Position numbers and translations under genes: made by a program. Under the pieces are notes generated by a model that did no database searches, was not told the DNA's origin, and saw only the letters and a program-made list of their open reading frames with translations. Source: Candidatus Woesearchaeota archaeon (lineage in GTDB: Archaea > Nanobdellota > Nanobdellia > Woesearchaeales > ARS49). From it: a stretch of DNA of 37,268 bases. Of the stretch, positions 1 through 6,040 are shown piece by piece. Within the stretch, counting starts at the first letter, position 1, and each line of letters starts with the position of its first letter. The DNA is taken from positions 1-37,268 of the forward strand of contig JACQMY010000019.1 in NCBI GenBank assembly GCA_016203305.1. The letters are read 5' to 3'.

Positions 1-615
1 AAATTTTTCACCACGATATTCAAACTAGGTCCAAGACAAAACTTCAAGCTCGGCCTCTACGGGCCACCAAACTCTGGAAAAACAACACTAGCAAACAAAA
101 TTTGTCTGGACTGGCTAGGGCAAGAAATGGGAGCGGTTTCTCCAATAGCACATGAAACACGCGAAATAAACATCAAAGAACAAATATCAATCAAAAGCAA
201 AGACGGCAAAGAACTCCTATTCAATCTTGTTGACACGCCAGGCATTGCTACAAAAATAGACTATGAAGACTTCATGAAAACAGGTATGAGCGCAGGCAAG
301 GCAAAAAAACGAGCACGAGAGGCAACAAAAGGAGTCATTGAAAGCATCAAATGGCTAGACAACGTCGACACAGTGCTGGTAGTTCTTGACGCAACAGAAG
401 ACCCGTACAGCCAAGTAAATGTTACTATTATAGGCAATCTTGCAGCAAGAAACATACCAGTCATGATAGTGGCGAACAAATCAGACCTCAAAAAGGCAAG
501 CATAAAACGCATACAATCAGCATTCCCACAATACGAAGTACTAGGCATCTCAGCAAAATACGGCAAAAACATGGAAACATTCTACGACAAACTATTCGAG
601 CTGGCAGGTAGATAA
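1..615 (+). CDS. Small Era-like GTPase, ArvA-like (5' end outside window)
   Basis: The frame is open from base 1, so the start lies upstream; 204 codons are visible. P-loop GPPNSGKTT is at visible residues 21-29, G3 is DTPG, G4 is NKSD and G5 is near ISAKYG. This is a complete small Ras/Era-type G domain without a KH domain. The stop TAA overlaps by one base (TAATG) the start of a DUF2073 gene, and a DUF2072-type zinc-ribbon gene follows at 1580. That trio is the gene set named ArvA/OapA, ArvB, ArvC in haloarchaea, where the GTPase drives extracellular-vesicle formation (recalled knowledge). The GTPase assignment is firm; the vesicle role here is inferred from synteny. Confidence 0.85.
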   Translation, partial: KFFTTIFKLGPRQNFKLGLYGPPNSGKTTLANKICLDWLGQEMGAVSPIAHETREINIKEQISIKSKDGKELLFNLVDTPGIATKIDYEDFMKTGMSAGKAKKRAREATKGVIESIKWLDNVDTVLVVLDATEDPYSQVNVTIIGNLAARNIPVMIVANKSDLKKASIKRIQSAFPQYEVLGISAKYGKNMETFYDKLFELAGR

Positions 616-995
616 TGGTAACATTACACATAGTGCCCTACACAGAAATCGAAACGCTCAGTTCTCTTGGAAGAATACGAAAACTGCTCACTATAGCCAA
701 AGAAAACAAGATAGTTCTTTTGCAAGGAAGATTACGCAAAGAAGAAGAAGCAGAACTAATCAAAACCACGATGGAAGAAATAAACAAAGAATTCAAAGGC
801 ATAGAATTGGCAGTCATCAACCCATCACAAACAGCACAAGATGGACTGCAAAAATTCAAACACGATCTAGTAGGACTATTCCTGGGAGAACAACAAGGAC
901 TCACCATCATCGGACCAAGCACGATAGTCAAAAGCATCCGCAAAGACCCAACCAAAATAGAACTTCTCACACAAGAAAGAAAAAAAAGAAAGTAG
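615..995 (+). CDS. DUF2073 (OapB/ArvB-like) protein
   Basis: This is a 126-residue alpha/beta protein with no signal peptide or membrane segment and a very Lys-rich C-terminus. Its size, the LLQGRLRKEEEAELI region and its position directly after the small GTPase fit archaeal DUF2073, the partner called ArvB/OapB. It overlaps the GTPase stop by one base, so the two are translationally coupled. Its TAG stop is also the first three bases of a heptanucleotide array (993-1048). The molecular activity of DUF2073 is not known to me. Identification rests on recognising the family plus synteny. Confidence 0.72.
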   Translation: MVTLHIVPYTEIETLSSLGRIRKLLTIAKENKIVLLQGRLRKEEEAELIKTTMEEINKEFKGIELAVINPSQTAQDGLQKFKHDLVGLFLGEQQGLTIIGPSTIVKSIRKDPTKIELLTQERKKRK

Positions 996-1048
996 GTATT
1001 AGGCGTTAGGACGTAGGTATTAGGACGAAGGCGGAAGGATGAAGCTGG
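993..1048 (+). repeat. Degenerate heptanucleotide array A (8 units)
   Basis: Eight perfectly phased 7-bp units: TAGGTAT, TAGGCGT, TAGGACG, TAGGTAT, TAGGACG, AAGGCGG, AAGGATG, AAGCTGG. The first TAG is the stop codon of the DUF2073 gene. The array fills the gap to the next start (1058) almost completely. Confidence 0.9.
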
Positions 1049-1057
1049 CGAAATAAA

Positions 1058-1576
1058 ATGGCAGAAGAGCTCATTGAAGAGATAGACGAAAAAGGAAATA
1101 CCATCGCGGTTCATCCGCGCTCAGAACTAAAAAAACGCATGTTCCGCCACAAAGCAGCACTTATAATTCCAACACAAGGAGAAAAACTTGTCCTCTGCAG
1201 GAGAGCGAAAGACAAGCACCCCTTCCCAGACACTTGGTGCTGTGCAGTAGGCGGAAAAGTAATCGCTGGCGAAACATTCGAGCAAGCAGCACAAAGAGAA
1301 ATGCAAGAAGAAATCGGAACAACTGCTGTGCTGTCGCACGTCGTCACATTCAACTACAACGGACAAGAATACCCCTCGCGCTTTGCAGTGTTCACCACAA
1401 CGCTCCCAAAACAACTCGCCCTTGACCCGACAGAAATACAATACCTCAAAGCATTCACGGCAGAAGAAATAAACAAAATGATCATCCAGAACCCAAACGA
1501 GTTCGCGCCAACATTCAGAGCGGCATTACAAGAGTTTCTCAACGCAACAATTAAAAGCAACACGCAAACACACTAA
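1058..1576 (+). CDS. NUDIX hydrolase, IPP-isomerase/YfcD-like
   Basis: 172 residues. The Nudix box GX5EX7REUXEEXGU is intact (from GKVIAGE through REMQEEIG, about residues 67-88). The N-terminal EEIDEKGNTIAVHPRSELKK and the CRR..KDKHPFPDTWCCAVGG segment are typical of the isopentenyl-diphosphate-isomerase-like branch of NUDIX proteins. The substrate could be IPP/DMAPP or another diphosphate; true type-1 IDI is longer, so a housekeeping YfcD-like activity is equally possible. It sits between the DUF2073 and zinc-ribbon genes and probably shares their transcript. Its upstream spacer is heptad array A and no Shine-Dalgarno is visible. Confidence 0.82.
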   Translation: MAEELIEEIDEKGNTIAVHPRSELKKRMFRHKAALIIPTQGEKLVLCRRAKDKHPFPDTWCCAVGGKVIAGETFEQAAQREMQEEIGTTAVLSHVVTFNYNGQEYPSRFAVFTTTLPKQLALDPTEIQYLKAFTAEEINKMIIQNPNEFAPTFRAALQEFLNATIKSNTQTH

Positions 1577-1579
1577 ACC

Positions 1580-1966
1580 ATGCCACACCAATGCGTAAGA
1601 TGCAGCAAGCTCTATGAAGATGGAGCGCAAGAAATCCTAAAAGGATGCACGTGCGGAGCACGACTGTTCTTCTTCATCAAAAAAGAAAAACTACAAGAAG
1701 CACAAAAAGTCATAGATGTTAACCTGAAGCCAGAACAAAAACAACAAATTGAAGAGGATGTACGAGAGTTGATTGGACAACCAGCGAATGACGCACCTGT
1801 AATTCTAGACTTTGAAAGCGTAAGAATAAGCAAGCCAGGCAAGTACGAACTAGACCTGGTAAAACTATTCCAACCAGACAGCCCATTAATATTCAAGCTA
1901 GACGACGGCAAGTACGTCATTGATATAGGGCAAAGCTTTGAAAAGCTCAGGAAAAAGGAAAGATAA
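1580..1966 (+). CDS. Zinc-ribbon protein, DUF2072/OapC/ArvC-like
   Basis: 128 residues. An N-terminal zinc ribbon with CxxC (CVRC) and a second pair C-x-C (GCTCG) lies within the first 27 residues and is followed by RLFFFIKK. The middle (residues 35-60) is charged and helical; the C-terminal beta-rich part has GKYELDLVKLF and KYVIDI repeats. The CxxC...LKGC.CG.R.FFF pattern is the archaeal OapC/ArvC zinc-ribbon family. It starts 3 nt after the NUDIX stop, so it is operonic. It completes the GTPase-DUF2073-zinc-ribbon set linked to archaeal vesicle formation; its own role is unknown. Confidence 0.78.
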   Translation: MPHQCVRCSKLYEDGAQEILKGCTCGARLFFFIKKEKLQEAQKVIDVNLKPEQKQQIEEDVRELIGQPANDAPVILDFESVRISKPGKYELDLVKLFQPDSPLIFKLDDGKYVIDIGQSFEKLRKKER

Positions 1967-1978
1967 TACTGCGCAACA

Positions 1979-2030
1979 TTTAAATATAGGAAGCGGTTAT
2001 TCTCCTTCTATCAGGTTAATAAATGAGGTG
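1979..2030 (+). promoter_or_regulatory. Promoter and Shine-Dalgarno for the 2039 gene
   Basis: A TATA element tttaaata is at 1979-1986 with an A-rich upstream flank. The leader ends in GAGGTG (2025-2030), eight bases before the ATG at 2039. This is a leadered, SD-type gene, unlike the leaderless genes elsewhere in the window. Confidence 0.6.
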
Positions 2031-2038
2031 ATTATAGT

Positions 2039-2533
2039 ATGGAAGACGAGCACAAAGGAGTGGCCCTTGTTATTCTCGGCATCATCGCAATCATTGCCGT
2101 CATCGGACTAGTGCTGATGTTCTCAGGCGCTAAGAAAAGCGCAGGAGCAGTTCCAACATTACTCGGAGAAGCACCATCTGGATTCTGTGACAGTCCATGC
2201 ACGTTCGCATTCGGCGCATCACAAAGCGAAGTTGCAATGCAAACACAAAGATTCAGAGCACGTGGATTCGTCCCAGTAGGACAAGTAGAGTTCACCTACA
2301 TCGCGGACAACTTCCCACTCTACGGACAATGCTTATGCCCAGGAGAAGGAATCCCACAATTCGCGAACACACCTGAAGACGAGCAAATCGTGTACGGAAC
2401 ACCATTGTCAGGCAGAACACCGGGAACACCAAGCCCGATGTACGTCGAAACACCTGCGCCAACAATCGGCCAGTACCCACTTGACGAGCAAAGCCCGCCA
2501 AGCTACCCGTACCCGGCAAGCTTGAACAAGTAA
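2039..2533 (+). CDS. Single-pass membrane-anchored extracytoplasmic protein (paralogue 1)
   Basis: 164 residues. A short charged N-terminus (MEDEHKG) precedes one hydrophobic helix (about residues 9-28). An extracytoplasmic domain follows with two close Cys pairs (FCDSPC and QCLCPG), then a Pro/Thr/Ser-rich tail. No family is recognised. Its core, C-x-TFAF...RFRARGFVPVG...CLC, aligns with the next gene (C..HTYAF...WRKAGFLPIA...FLCL), so the pair look like diverged duplicates. It has its own promoter and a good Shine-Dalgarno, suggesting substantial expression. Likely a small cell-surface protein. Confidence 0.75.
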   Translation: MEDEHKGVALVILGIIAIIAVIGLVLMFSGAKKSAGAVPTLLGEAPSGFCDSPCTFAFGASQSEVAMQTQRFRARGFVPVGQVEFTYIADNFPLYGQCLCPGEGIPQFANTPEDEQIVYGTPLSGRTPGTPSPMYVETPAPTIGQYPLDEQSPPSYPYPASLNK

Positions 2534-2584
2534 CTTTTACAAAACCCGAGGCACAACGCCCGGGAAATCTTTTCTTTTATTCTC

Positions 2585-2920
2585 ATGCGCACAGCACTAT
2601 TCGCAATAATCGTAATTGTCGCTATCAGCAGTCTTTCTCTAGTACTTGTCGATAACATCACAGGCAACGTAGTCAACACAGCAAACTGCCCAGGAGGCCA
2701 CACATACGCATTCTACCGCACACTAGAAGAACGCACGCGCGTAGAAGCAATGTGGAGAAAAGCAGGCTTTCTGCCAATAGCCTCCGAACCAGTCCCAGAA
2801 AGCTTCAAAAGCACAGGAGAGCCAAGATTCCTGTGCTTACGACGCATGACAAGACAAGAAATGGAAAGGGACCACATGCGCATCAGGGAAAGCGTGACAA
2901 CGAAAGGAAGCTCGGTTTAG
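2585..2920 (+). CDS. Single-pass membrane-anchored protein (paralogue 2)
   Basis: 111 residues. A signal-anchor helix (about residues 4-22) is followed by an extracytoplasmic domain with Cys at NCPGG and FLCLRR, and a basic C-terminus. The domain resembles the 2039 protein: aromatic TYAF, about 20 residues, an R/K-x-GF-x-P motif, about 25 residues, then a Leu-Cys motif. It lacks the Pro-rich tail. It starts 51 nt after the first paralogue, probably in one transcript. The TAG stop (2918-2920) is the first unit of heptad array B. Confidence 0.68.
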   Translation: MRTALFAIIVIVAISSLSLVLVDNITGNVVNTANCPGGHTYAFYRTLEERTRVEAMWRKAGFLPIASEPVPESFKSTGEPRFLCLRRMTRQEMERDHMRIRESVTTKGSSV

Positions 2921-3009
2921 GTGGTAGGTATTAGGATGTAGGCATTTAAGTGTTAGGACGTAGGTTGTAGGGAGAAGACGGAAGGACGAAGATTGGCTGT
3001 TGGCTATTC
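2918..3009 (+). repeat. Degenerate heptanucleotide array B
   Basis: Units TAGGTGG, TAGGTAT, TAGGATG, TAGGCAT, TTAAGTG, one extra base, then TAGGACG, TAGGTTG, TAGGGAG, AAGACGG, AAGGACG, AAGATTG, GCTGTTG, GCTATTC. It starts on the stop codon of the upstream gene and runs into the 3' end of the converging NUDIX gene, supplying about its last 20 codons. Confidence 0.88.
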
Positions 3010-3515
3010 GAAACCAAGTGTTTATTCGCATACAACCATCTAAAACACAAATCAAGCTGAGGATGAATCTTCTCGCCACTGTTTACCAGCTCCATAGCAT
3101 CATCCATGCTGAAAAACTGGCCAGAAGCCACCTCACCATCCTTAAAATCAATCCCCGAATCAGCGAAGGCGATGAATAGCTCGATAAATCTATCGTGACC
3201 ATTAATCACAAAATTCGTCCGATGGACCTTCTTCACAGGAACTTCAAGTCCCAGTTCTTCCTTCAACTCGCGCATAGCAGCACGCTCATAAGACTCACCA
3301 GAACGCACATGGCCACCGGCAGAAGTGCAATAAAACCCAGGTAAGTACGACTTACTATCAGAACGCTTCTGAAAGTAAACCTCTCCAGTCATTGGATGAA
3401 TCACGAACACGTGCACGATACGATGAAGAAGCTTCTTCTCGTAAAGCTCAGACATGTCAGTTTGACCAACCACATTGTCGTTCGCGTCAACAACATCTAA
3501 AACTTCACTGCTCAT
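2946..3515 (-). CDS. NUDIX hydrolase, IPP-isomerase/YfcD-like (second copy)
   Basis: The start at 3515 is preferred because MSSEVLDVVDANDNVVGQ is the usual N-terminus of this family; an in-frame ATG six codons upstream (3533) is possible. The Nudix box is intact (GHVRSGE...RELKEELGLE). The architecture matches the NUDIX protein at 1058, but the sequence is well diverged. The last ~20 residues (from SNSQQP) are encoded by heptad array B, so the C-terminal tail is a repeat-derived extension. The start overlaps the upstream phoU-like gene by 11 nt, implying coupled translation. Substrate not determinable. Confidence 0.8.
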   Translation of the reverse strand: MSSEVLDVVDANDNVVGQTDMSELYEKKLLHRIVHVFVIHPMTGEVYFQKRSDSKSYLPGFYCTSAGGHVRSGESYERAAMRELKEELGLEVPVKKVHRTNFVINGHDRFIELFIAFADSGIDFKDGEVASGQFFSMDDAMELVNSGEKIHPQLDLCFRWLYANKHLVSNSQQPIFVLPSSPYNLRPNT

Positions 3516-4425
3516 CCATAACCAGTCGTGCAACGTTATTCGTCAACGTTATCATTGTCCTGAAAAGTTCAGCAACGCCTGCTGGAAGCTCACCTGCCTC
3601 TTTCAACAAAGCTTCACGATCTAACGCAACAGCGTCGGCAAGCTTCTTGTCCTTAGTGAAGTAAGCTTTCATCACGTCAACATAAGACTTTTCAACACGG
3701 CCAAACACAGTCTTCAACTTGTCCTTCTTTTTCTCCTTAGCCAAGTACTCAACAAGCTGTTTTGCAGCATCTGCAAAATTCTCCAAGTTAATAGTCAAAT
3801 AATAATAACTCAAAACCTTCTCGTTCGTCAATTGGAACAAGTCAGCAATCTGCTTGTTCGAAAAAGCAGACTTAAGCAAACGCAACAACAAAAAGTACGC
3901 ACGGTTGACCTCATAATCACGAACCTGCACGCTCTGAGCAAGACTCGGATCGTCGAGAGCAGCAACAGAATCCTGAATCATGCTACGAACAAGCATGTCC
4001 ATCCTGCGCAAAGTCTTGTCAACACTAATCTCCTTCAAGTTCAACAAGTCCTTCGCAATAATGCTCTTGTTGGTTTGATCAGCAACTTCCAAAGCAACAA
4101 AATCATGCAACATCTTACGAATGTCCTTAGTCTTCTCAGTAATACTGTCGCCTGACAAAACAATCGTGTTATAATTGTTAATGTAAGCACTTGTTATCTC
4201 ACGGCCGATAGTACTCATTTCCTTGTCATCAACAGGAATCACGATTTCCTTTGCAGGAGCCTGCTCGTCAGGCTTGGACTCAGGAGTCACGACAAGCTCC
4301 TTGTCTCCCCGCTCATGCAAATAAACCAAGTCTCCTTTTTTCAGTTTATGACGATCAAGCCACTCTTTAGGAAGAGAAATAGTATGCGACGCTTGTCCCG
4401 CCTTTACCAATCTGCGAATAATCAT
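3505..4425 (-). CDS. PhoU-type phosphate uptake regulator with AbrB N-terminal domain
   Basis: 306 residues. The N-terminal ~50 residues are a SpoVT/AbrB swapped-hairpin DNA-binding domain (RRLVKAGQASHTISLPKEW, LKKGDLVYL). The rest is helical with two PhoU-like repeats, rich in heptad-spaced Leu. Archaeal proteins of this architecture are annotated as phosphate-uptake regulators. No pst genes are in the window, so the target is unknown. AGGTGAT (4431-4437) precedes the ATG, and the promoter lies near 4471-4484. A 10-bp palindrome tgtatataca (4441-4450) between promoter and start could be an autoregulatory site. Confidence 0.82.
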   Translation of the reverse strand: MIIRRLVKAGQASHTISLPKEWLDRHKLKKGDLVYLHERGDKELVVTPESKPDEQAPAKEIVIPVDDKEMSTIGREITSAYINNYNTIVLSGDSITEKTKDIRKMLHDFVALEVADQTNKSIIAKDLLNLKEISVDKTLRRMDMLVRSMIQDSVAALDDPSLAQSVQVRDYEVNRAYFLLLRLLKSAFSNKQIADLFQLTNEKVLSYYYLTINLENFADAAKQLVEYLAKEKKKDKLKTVFGRVEKSYVDVMKAYFTKDKKLADAVALDREALLKEAGELPAGVAELFRTMITLTNNVARLVMDEQ

Positions 4426-4430
4426 TGCAC

Positions 4431-4484
4431 ATCACCTTTTTGTATATACAACCGTACATTATGTGCCATAAGTATATATAAATC
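4431..4484 (-). promoter_or_regulatory. phoU-like promoter region, SD and palindrome
   Basis: On the minus strand the Shine-Dalgarno AGGTGAT lies at 4431-4437. A perfect palindrome TGTATATACA is at 4441-4450. The TATA-rich block at 4471-4484 is nearly symmetric and could serve both the phoU-like gene and a + strand transcript into 4500-4665. Confidence 0.55.
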
Positions 4485-4504
4485 TTGCGCCACAATAAGA
4501 GTAT

Positions 4505-4640
4505 CAAGCTGGCGTATCACAACACAACGGCAACGAAAGTTGCCAAAACATCACTCAGGTAGGTCCTCACGGACCTGCCATTTATACTGACATCCCCCCT
4601 CCATTGGCGCGAACCCACAACTCATTCTCGCGCCAATTTA
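4505..4640 (+). ncRNA. Candidate structured leader or ncRNA with three hairpins
   Basis: Downstream of the TATA block (4471-4484) there are three perfect inverted repeats in a row. GGCAAC-GAAA-GTTGCC (4529-4544) is closed by a GNRA tetraloop. AGGTCC-TCAC-GGACCT is at 4561-4576. ATTGGCGCGA...TCGCGCCAAT (10-bp arms at 4603-4612 and 4628-4637) follows. No ORF occupies the stretch. It could be the 5' leader of the DHH gene (ATG 4665) or an independent small RNA. I do not recognise an Rfam family. Confidence 0.45.
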
Positions 4641-4664
4641 CACTCACGGCCAGAGGCCATTAGC

Positions 4665-5753
4665 ATGATGAACAACGAAGAACTTCTATCACGCGTTGAC
4701 AGATTTTTCACAGACATCACACCAGACGACAAAGTTTGCATAATCCACGACAGCGACAGCGACGGAATAAGCTCAGCGGTGATAATTGCAAAAGCAATAC
4801 AACGACTACGCAACAAACCAATAGACCTCCACACACCACTCGACCGCAAAACAAAAGGAATAACACAAGAAAACATAAAACAAATACACAACAAAAAAAT
4901 AACACACCTGATAACTTGCGACTTCAGCCCAGACCAAGACCCAGAAACAATCAAACAATTAGAACAAAAAACAAGCATACTGGTAGTAGACCACCACAAA
5001 GTGTACCATGACATCAGCAGCGAGAAGACAATCTTATACAAACCACAATTCTTCACAGACATAGACCCTCCACAATACTGCACTGCAAAACTAGCATTAG
5101 ACGCAGCAGCACGCGTTATAGACGTAGAAGACCTTGAATGGCTTGCTGCTGCTGCAAGCATAGCAGACATAGCAACAGCACCCTGGAAAGGATGGCTATT
5201 ACACGTATTCAAAAAATATAACGACAAACCAAAAAAAGACCTATTCCAAACAAAACTTGGCGAAATAGCCTCAATAGTCAGCAGCACAGAAGTCTACGAC
5301 GAAAACCTAGTCCCAAAACTATTCAAAGCATTCTCAAAAGCAAGCACACCAGAAGACATACTCAACTCGTCATTTGGAAAATACAAAAAGATTATTGACA
5401 AAGAACTCAACAAACACATAATTGCGTTCAAAACCAAAGCAGAAAAACACGGAAAACTCTCCATTTACGAATTAACCAGCAAGTATAGAATAAACAGTCC
5501 ACTAAGCACAATACTAGGGTTAAAGTATTCCGATCGCATAATAATACTCATCAACACAGGACTGCCGTTCATCAAAGTCAGCGCACGCAACAACAGCAAA
5601 AATCCGCCTGTCAACAACCTCCTAGAGCAAGCAATCATAGGCTTTGACGATGCAAACGCAGGAGGCCACGCGCCAAGCGCAGGAGCAGGATTTCCCAAAA
5701 GGTATTTAAAACAATTCAAGCAAAGAATAATAGAATTGGCAAGTAGTTTGTAG
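4665..5753 (+). CDS. DHH-family phosphoesterase (archaeal RecJ-like)
   Basis: 362 residues. Motif I HDSDSDG (28-34), motif II Asp in TCDFSPD (D86), motif III VDHHK (109-112), and a motif IV-like Asp in ASIADIA. The C-terminal DHHA1 signature AGGHAPSAGAGFPK is near residue 332. This is the full catalytic set of the DHH superfamily (Mn-dependent exonuclease or cyclic-dinucleotide/nanoRNA phosphodiesterase). In archaea such proteins include RecJ-like subunits associated with GINS. A weak SD (GAGG, 4653-4656) precedes tandem ATGs at 4665 and 4668. The last codons run into array C; the TAG stop lies inside a heptad unit. Confidence 0.85.
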   Translation: MMNNEELLSRVDRFFTDITPDDKVCIIHDSDSDGISSAVIIAKAIQRLRNKPIDLHTPLDRKTKGITQENIKQIHNKKITHLITCDFSPDQDPETIKQLEQKTSILVVDHHKVYHDISSEKTILYKPQFFTDIDPPQYCTAKLALDAAARVIDVEDLEWLAAAASIADIATAPWKGWLLHVFKKYNDKPKKDLFQTKLGEIASIVSSTEVYDENLVPKLFKAFSKASTPEDILNSSFGKYKKIIDKELNKHIIAFKTKAEKHGKLSIYELTSKYRINSPLSTILGLKYSDRIIILINTGLPFIKVSARNNSKNPPVNNLLEQAIIGFDDANAGGHAPSAGAGFPKRYLKQFKQRIIELASSL

Positions 5754-5848
5754 TTAGTTGTGTGTAGTTTGTAGGTATTAGGACGAAGAGTGTAGGTATT
5801 AGGTTGCAGGCATTAGGACGAAGGTGTTAGGAAGAAGGGCGAAGTATG
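5744..5848 (+). repeat. Degenerate heptanucleotide array C (15 units)
   Basis: Fifteen in-phase 7-bp units: TAGTTTG, TAGTTAG, TTGTGTG, TAGTTTG, TAGGTAT, TAGGACG, AAGAGTG, TAGGTAT, TAGGTTG, CAGGCAT, TAGGACG, AAGGTGT, TAGGAAG, AAGGGCG, AAGTATG. The second unit contains the DHH stop codon, and the last unit contains the ATG of the micro-ORF at 5846. Confidence 0.9.
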
Positions 5849-5950
5849 GAACAGACAACACTCGCAGTCACAAGCATAATAGCAGTAATGGCACTATTCG
5901 CACTCATCCTAATCATCAGCGGAAGAGAAGTAATGATTATTGTTCTTTAG
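5846..5950 (+). CDS. Possible 34-residue single-pass membrane micropeptide
   Basis: A 34-codon ORF: polar start MEQTT, a continuous hydrophobic helix (about residues 9-24), then ISGREVM and a short hydrophobic end. Codons resemble neighbouring genes (A/C-ending). The ATG lies in the last unit of array C and the TAG stop is the first unit of array D, so it fills the non-repetitive island between them exactly. No clear SD; a TATA box is not obvious. It could be a genuine micropeptide or a decayed gene remnant. Confidence 0.4.
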   Translation: MEQTTLAVTSIIAVMALFALILIISGREVMIIVL

Positions 5951-6040
5951 GAGTTAGGTTGTAGGATGAATGCAGTAAGTAGTGTGTGGGTTGTAGGCGA
6001 CCAACTGCGCTCTACAAACTCGGGCTGTAGGACGAAAATC
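5948..6040 (+). repeat. Degenerate heptanucleotide array D (decayed)
   Basis: Clear units TAGGAGT, TAGGTTG, TAGGATG from 5948. These decay into AATGCAG, TAAGTAG, TGTGTGG, GTTGTAG and end with CTGTAGGACG close to 6033. It occupies the whole gap between the micro-ORF stop and the stop of the converging STT3 gene (6041). Confidence 0.75.
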
